Shown: positions 6,077 to 9,623 of the stretch, in pieces
Layout: every line of letters begins with the position of its first letter
Numbering within the stretch: the stretch's first letter is position 1
The notes under the pieces: model-generated
What the model saw: only the letters and a program-made list of their open reading frames with translations
Told to the model about the DNA's origin: nothing
The model's database searches: none
Position numbers and translations under genes: made by a program
Assembly: GCA_946491915.1 (NCBI GenBank)
Contig: CAMLYR010000054.1
Coordinates: 1-9,623 of the forward strand
Direction of reading: 5' to 3'
DNA: 9,623 bases
DNA from: an uncultured Clostridium sp.
GTDB lineage: Bacteria; Bacillota_A; Clostridia; TANB77; CAG-508

Positions 6077-7354
6077 TCATCCTTCATATACGACTTTTCC
6101 GTTTACGATTGTGTATTTTACTTTTCCTTTTAGTGTTTTTCCTATAAATGGACTGTTTTTTGATTTTGAAACAATCATGTCTTTTGTATATACATATTCT
6201 TCATTTGGATCAAATATGGTGATATCTGCCATTTTTCCTGCTTCTATGGTTCCTCTTTCATTATCTATATGTAATAATTTAGATGGTGTATATGAAGTAA
6301 GTCTTACTAGATTTAGATAATCAATATGTCCTGGGTCTACTAAATTCATAATTTCAGCTGGAAGTGCTGTTTCAAATCCAATAATTCCGTTTGGTGCTTT
6401 TGATATTTCTACGTTTTTTTCTGATTCTGCATGTGGTGCATGATCTGTAATGATACAATCAATCGTTCCTTCTTTTAATCCTTCGATAATCGCTTGTCTA
6501 TCTTTTTCTTCTCTTAATGGAGGATTCATTTTGGCATTGGTTCCTGATTTTAATACTTCATCTACTGTAAATGTGAAATAGTGTGGACAAGTTTCACAAG
6601 TAATTTTTACTCCTCTTTTTTTGGCATCTCTTATCATATCTTTACTTGTTTTTGTACTAATATGACAAATATGTCCTCTGACACCATTTGTTTCTGATAT
6701 CACGATTTCTCTTGCTGCCATGATTTCTTCTGCTTCTGGTAATACACCTTGTACACCTAATTTATCTGCAACAGGTCCTGCATTTATGGCACCTGCTGAT
6801 ACGGATTTTTCTTCACAATGTGATGCTACATATGTTCCTAATTTATCTGCTTCTATCATAGCTTGTCTCATCATTCTGCTATTAACCACTGGCATACCAT
6901 CATCAGAAAAAGCAATAGCACCTGCTTTTTTTAATTCTTCAAAATTAACTAATTCTTCTCCTTTTTCTCCCTTACTTACAGAAGCATATGGTAATACATT
7001 ACATAGATTTACTCTTTTAGCTTCATTTATGATATATGTTAATGTTTCTACATTGTCTGGTGTTGGTTTTGTATTTGGCATTGGACAAATGGTTGTAAAA
7101 CCACCTGCAACAGCACTTTTTGAACCTGTTTCGATTGTTTCTTTATGCTCTCCTCCTGGTTCTCTTAAATGACAATGTACATCTATCATACCTGGTATGA
7201 TATTTAAATTTGTACAATCGATTTCTTTATCTGCTGTTTCAGTAATGCTTTTTTCAACTTTTACAATTTTATTATCTTCTATTAAGATATCATATTTATC
7301 GTCTAGTTTGTTTTTATAATCTATGACATGTCCATTTTTTAATAATAATTTCAT
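6077..7354 (-). CDS. pyrC: Dihydroorotase (class I, Bacillus type)
   Basis: Cyclises carbamoyl aspartate to dihydroorotate, the third step of the pathway. The 425-aa amidohydrolase shows the metal-binding set in order: DVHCHLREPG (58-67; H60, H62), AFSDDGMPV (148-156; D151/D152 in place of the carboxylated Lys of other classes), SHCEE (178-182; H179), HICHIST (228-234; H231) and IITDHAPH (301-308; D304). NPPLREEKDR (277-286) and NGIIGFE (322-328) are substrate and loop motifs typical of class I. The start has AAAGGAAG about 9 nt upstream. The gene is preceded by an unusually long 179-bp gap after pyrI and followed immediately by the REP-like hairpin. Nothing in it looks damaged. Confidence 0.97.
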   Translation of the reverse strand: MKLLLKNGHVIDYKNKLDDKYDILIEDNKIVKVEKSITETADKEIDCTNLNIIPGMIDVHCHLREPGGEHKETIETGSKSAVAGGFTTICPMPNTKPTPDNVETLTYIINEAKRVNLCNVLPYASVSKGEKGEELVNFEELKKAGAIAFSDDGMPVVNSRMMRQAMIEADKLGTYVASHCEEKSVSAGAINAGPVADKLGVQGVLPEAEEIMAAREIVISETNGVRGHICHISTKTSKDMIRDAKKRGVKITCETCPHYFTFTVDEVLKSGTNAKMNPPLREEKDRQAIIEGLKEGTIDCIITDHAPHAESEKNVEISKAPNGIIGFETALPAEIMNLVDPGHIDYLNLVRLTSYTPSKLLHIDNERGTIEAGKMADITIFDPNEEYVYTKDMIVSKSKNSPFIGKTLKGKVKYTIVNGKVVYEG

Positions 7355-7379
7355 TTATATATCTTCCTTTCCTACCTTT

Positions 7380-7502
7380 TCACCTTATTGTATAGAAAAC
7401 ATCTGCTTTTATCTTGACTCTATTTAAGATTTTTTCATATACAACGAGTTTAAGCTTTTTATATTCGCAAATTCCTGCTAAGCTGTCTTCACCTTGGTAC
7501 AT
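7380..7502 (-). other. Cryptic 40-codon ORF in the pyrI-pyrC gap
   Basis: An ATG-started 40-codon frame (starting MYQGEDSLAGICEYKKL, ending FYTIR, stop TGA) fills most of the 179-bp gap and ends 25 nt before pyrC. The predicted peptide is basic, contains one Cys and has no membrane segment. No Shine-Dalgarno is visible before its ATG, which argues against strong translation. About 20 nt further upstream, AAGGAAAG followed by ATG-AAA-TAA forms a minimal start-stop ORF whose spacing resembles the pyrC start region. The segment could be a small gene, a decayed insertion or an mRNA element. I do not recognise it. Confidence 0.3.
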
Positions 7503-7533
7503 CGAAATCTTTTATTTCATTAACGCACTTTCC

Positions 7534-7953
7534 TTATCTATTTACTTGTTCCTCACAATATTTACATCTATATACCACATTTTCTCTATCTGTTAATTCA
7601 CAAATATGTGGTAATTCTTGTTCAATTGATGTAATACATCTTGGATTTTTACATTTTACAACATTTACTAATTTTTCTGGAAGTTCTGGATGGAATTTTT
7701 CTATAATTTTTCCATCTTTTATTTTGTTTACTGTAATCTTTGGATCTAAATATCCTAATATATCTAAATTGATATCTAAGTTTTCATCAATTTTTATAAT
7801 GTCTTTTTTCCCTGTTTTATTACTTTTTGCATTTTTGATAATCGCAACAGATGTATCTAATTCTCCTAAATTTAAATAATTATATATTTCAAAACTCTTT
7901 CCTGCTTCTATATGGTCTATTACATATCCATTTTTTATACTATCTATATTCAT
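7534..7953 (-). CDS. pyrI: Aspartate carbamoyltransferase regulatory subunit
   Basis: The 139-aa regulatory chain binds nucleotide effectors (CTP/UTP inhibiting, ATP activating in characterised relatives) and docks on PyrB through a zinc domain. Its presence makes the enzyme the E. coli-like PyrB-PyrI holoenzyme rather than the unregulated Bacillus trimer. The zinc ligands are C101-x4-C106 and C130-x2-C133 at the C-terminus. The N-terminal half contains the allosteric fold, with NGYVIDHIEAGKS (8-20), a conserved opening of the family, and a DIIKIDE strand at 51-57. The ribosome binding site AAAGGAAAAG lies shortly upstream, and the gene starts 63 bp after pyrB. It is slightly shorter than E. 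coli PyrI (about 153 aa). Confidence 0.95.
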   Translation of the reverse strand: MNIDSIKNGYVIDHIEAGKSFEIYNYLNLGELDTSVAIIKNAKSNKTGKKDIIKIDENLDINLDILGYLDPKITVNKIKDGKIIEKFHPELPEKLVNVVKCKNPRCITSIEQELPHICELTDRENVVYRCKYCEEQVNR

Positions 7954-8016
7954 TGACTTCTTTTCCTTTCTTTCTCAAAATCAATTTTTAATTCTCATAT
8001 AACCAAAATTTTTTAG

Positions 8017-8931
8017 TTATTTTATCTCTAGTAATTTTAATATTAATGCCATTCTAATAAATTTACCATTTTTTGCTTGTTTAAAATAGCATGCTCTTGG
8101 GTCATCATCCACTTCTACTGCTATTTCATTTACTCTTGGTAATGGGTGCATAATACATAAATCTTTTTTAGCATTTTCCAATTTTTCTTCATTTAAGATA
8201 TAATAATCTTTTAGTCTGATATAATCTTCTTCATTGAAAAATCTTTCTTGTTGTACTCTTGTCATATACAAAATATCTAACTCTGGCATGTATTCTTCCA
8301 TGTCATTCGTTTCTACATATTCCATATGATTTTTTTCTAATACATCTCTCTTTACATAATCTGGTAATTTTAATTCATCTGGTGAAATCAAAACGATTTT
8401 AATATTGCTATATCTTGACATAGCTGTAATTAAAGAATGAACAGTTCTTCCGAATTTTAAATCACCACAGATACCTATTGTTAAATCAGATAATCTGTGT
8501 TTCTCACAATGAATAGTTAATAAATCTGTTAATGTTTGTGTTGGATGACAATGACCTCCATCACCTGCATTAATAATTGGTACTTCTGCTTTCATAGAAG
8601 CAACGAATGGTGCACCTTCTTTTGGATGTCTCATAGCGATAATATCTGCATATCCTCCTACCATTCTAACAGTATCTTCAACAGTTTCTCCTTTTGAAGC
8701 AGAGCTTGTATTGGCTGAAGAAAATCCTAATACATTTCCTCCTAAATCTAACATAGCAGCTTCAAAGCTTAATCTTGTTCTTGTACTTGGTTCATAAAAT
8801 AAAGTTGCTAATTTTTTTCCTTCGCATTTTTTGGCATATTTTTCTTTGTTAGCCATAATGTCTTTCGCTACATTTATAAGTTCGTCAATCTCTTCTACTG
8901 ATAAATCTTTGATATCAATTAAATGTTTCAT
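8017..8931 (-). CDS. pyrB: Aspartate carbamoyltransferase catalytic subunit
   Basis: Joins carbamoyl phosphate and aspartate, the committed step of pyrimidine synthesis. Its 304 aa are typical. The carbamoyl-phosphate loop is [13 protein letters not shown] (45-57), with the S49-T50-R51-T52-R53 core. The mobile loop SASKGET (77-83) supplies a Lys to the neighbouring active site, RHP (101-103) and [15 protein letters not shown] (123-137) form the active-site wall, and HPLPRVNEI (262-270) closes the domain hinge. It is the first gene of the operon. AAAGGAGG (8944-8937) lies 5 nt before the ATG, an excellent ribosome binding site. A weak A/T-only hairpin (around 8004-8018) spans its stop codon. 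Confidence 0.98.
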   Translation of the reverse strand: MKHLIDIKDLSVEEIDELINVAKDIMANKEKYAKKCEGKKLATLFYEPSTRTRLSFEAAMLDLGGNVLGFSSANTSSASKGETVEDTVRMVGGYADIIAMRHPKEGAPFVASMKAEVPIINAGDGGHCHPTQTLTDLLTIHCEKHRLSDLTIGICGDLKFGRTVHSLITAMSRYSNIKIVLISPDELKLPDYVKRDVLEKNHMEYVETNDMEEYMPELDILYMTRVQQERFFNEEDYIRLKDYYILNEEKLENAKKDLCIMHPLPRVNEIAVEVDDDPRACYFKQAKNGKFIRMALILKLLEIK

Positions 8932-8960
8932 GTTTTCCTCCTTTAATTTAATCTCTTAAT

Positions 8961-8989
8961 ACTATACAGAAAAATCCTTGAAAAGTCAA
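8961..8989 (-). promoter_or_regulatory. Promoter of the pyr operon
   Basis: TTGACT (8989-8984) and TATAGT (8966-8961) are separated by exactly 17 bp, a near-consensus housekeeping promoter. A start near 8954 leaves only about 20-25 nt of leader before pyrB, too short for a PyrR-type attenuator or a riboswitch. CTTGA-cttt-TCAAG (8990-8977), a small inverted repeat, overlaps the -35 and could be an operator. Regulation by any particular factor is not shown. Confidence 0.8.
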
Positions 8990-9024
8990 GAGTGTCTATG
9001 GGTCGTTTGCTTATATCAATTATT

Positions 9025-9068
9025 AAAAAAAAGTCGGGATAAACCAATAAGCTTACCCCAACTTTTTT
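9025..9068 (-). terminator. Intrinsic terminator of the 113-aa hypothetical gene
   Basis: In minus-strand RNA, 9062-9051 pairs with 9044-9033 over 12 bp (some G-U pairs) around a 6-nt loop. The stem is extended by AAAAAA at 9068-9063 pairing with the start of an 8-T run (9032-9025). On the plus strand the G-U pairs become A-C mismatches, so it works for minus-strand transcription, 35 bp after the stop of the upstream gene. It insulates the pyr promoter from that gene. Confidence 0.85.
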
Positions 9069-9103
9069 ACTTAAAGCATTTCTCATCAATTGAAGATTTC
9101 ATC

Positions 9104-9445
9104 TCAACCAGGATAACATTTATTCTGATATTCTTCCGCATCGATAGCGATGGAATCTTCCAGGATCTTTTGATCCCACTTTTGGTATTCTTTACTCGAA
9201 CGATAAATTTCTCTACCATTCTGCGTAATTCTGGCAGGATGATGTTCCTGCATCAATCTCTCCCATTCTTCTTCGATTGCTGGTTGAAGAATTGCATCTT
9301 CATCCAGAGAAAATTCGATATATCTTTCTTTATATCCATTATCGTGTAAGAAAGCATATCTTGTCCGACGGACTTCCACTCCTATGATTGTATAGAAGCA
9401 AAATGTTCCTCCCTTCCGAATTTTTTCCTTTAATTTCTTTTCCAT
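9104..9445 (-). CDS. Hypothetical protein, 113 aa
   Basis: I do not recognise this family. The protein is soluble and charged, without signal peptide or membrane segment. A basic N-terminus (MEKKLKEKIRKGG) leads into a strand-rich first half (FCFYTIIGVEVRRTRYAF, then YIEFSLDEDAIL). A Glu/Trp/Tyr-rich helical half follows (IEEEWERLMQEHH, SSKEYQKWDQKILEDS). The gene looks real: AGGAGG (9460-9455) lies 9 nt before the ATG, an extended -10 promoter precedes it and a strong terminator follows. Two 60-base blocks within it are 42% GC, higher than most neighbouring sequence, which suggests acquisition or a mobile-element origin. It is a single-gene unit, independent of the pyr operon. Confidence 0.75.
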   Translation of the reverse strand: MEKKLKEKIRKGGTFCFYTIIGVEVRRTRYAFLHDNGYKERYIEFSLDEDAILQPAIEEEWERLMQEHHPARITQNGREIYRSSKEYQKWDQKILEDSIAIDAEEYQNKCYPG

Positions 9446-9458
9446 TTCTTTGCGCCTC

Positions 9459-9512
9459 CTACGCTGTGCGACAGGATATTATCTCCTGTCCGTTAAAATC
9501 TTGAATTTTCAT
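9459..9512 (-). other. Candidate 17-codon leader ORF overlapping a hairpin
   Basis: ATG at 9512 opens MKIQDFNGQEIISCRTA, ending in a TAG (9461-9459) that overlaps the AGGAGG of the 113-aa gene, an arrangement suited to translational coupling. Inside it GACAGGA (9490-9484) and TCCTGTC (9476-9470) can form a 7-bp stem. The predicted transcript start lies only about 5 nt before the ATG and no Shine-Dalgarno is visible, so translation would be nearly leaderless. It may be chance. Confidence 0.3.
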
Positions 9513-9523
9513 GTTCCACTTTA

Positions 9524-9550
9524 ATTATACCATTTTTAGAAAAAAGTCAA
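9524..9550 (-). promoter_or_regulatory. Extended -10 promoter of the 113-aa gene
   Basis: A perfect TATAAT (9529-9524) is preceded by TGG, giving the TGnTATAAT extended -10 element. TTGACT (9550-9545) lies 15 bp away, short for a standard spacer, which the extended -10 may compensate for. Sequence from 9551 to 9623 is AT-rich and I see no gene in it. Confidence 0.7.
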
Positions 9551-9623
9551 CAATTTATGTTAATGTTTTGTATTTAATTTATGATAAAATCACCTTAAAA
9601 GTTTAGAAACGAATATTTCACCC

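Noticed and set aside
6077..7172. Open frames on the plus strand opposite pyrC, pyrF and other genes
   Set aside because: They lie antisense to well-supported genes, lack ribosome binding sites and give low-complexity Leu/Phe/Ser-rich translations.
8004..8018. AACTAAA/TTTGGTT hairpin at the pyrB stop as a terminator
   Set aside because: The stem is almost all A/U with a G-U pair and no following T-run, too weak to end transcription before pyrI.
1..9623. CRISPR arrays, tRNA or rRNA genes
   Set aside because: I saw no regularly spaced repeats, cloverleaf-like segments or rRNA-like sequence on either strand.

Overview
The window is an AT-rich, low-GC stretch; I counted about 20 to 40% GC in sampled 60-base blocks. 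Every gene I can support lies on the minus strand. Codon usage, strong AGGAGG-type ribosome binding sites, TTGACA/TATAAT-like promoters and gene content (class 1B dihydroorotate dehydrogenase PyrD+PyrK, PyrB with a separate PyrI chain, long type-2 PyrF) point to a low-GC Firmicute, most likely an anaerobic Clostridia member. No gene identifies the species.

Reading in the direction of transcription (right to left), the window opens with an independent 113-aa hypothetical gene (9104-9445). It has its own extended -10 promoter, a 17-codon candidate leader ORF whose stop touches the gene's Shine-Dalgarno, and a strong terminator (9025-9068). It is visibly richer in GC (42% in two sampled blocks) than its neighbours.

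Next is a pyrimidine operon of about 7.4 kb from a consensus promoter at 8961-8989: pyrB, pyrI, (179-bp gap with a cryptic 40-codon ORF), pyrC, (REP-like hairpin), a frameshifted Spx/ArsC-like gene, a CoaE-like P-loop kinase, pyrF, pyrK, a zinc-dependent phospholipase C-like gene and pyrD. Together PyrB/PyrI, PyrC, PyrD/PyrK and PyrF cover UMP synthesis from carbamoyl phosphate to UMP except the PyrE step. pyrE and carAB are not in the window. The leader is only about 20-25 nt, so there is no room for a PyrR attenuator or riboswitch. Three genes of no known pyrimidine role are embedded in the operon.

Finally, 193 bp beyond pyrD, a separately promoted radical SAM gene (15-1352) encodes a MiaB/RimO-like protein. 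It keeps the CxxxCxxC radical SAM cluster but appears to have lost the auxiliary-cluster cysteines and the TRAM domain. It carries three Trp-Asn pairs spaced exactly seven residues apart near its N terminus, and an 18-bp perfect palindrome sits in its leader. This is the most plausible place in the window for undescribed biology. The rest is a fairly ordinary biosynthetic operon with unusual insertions.
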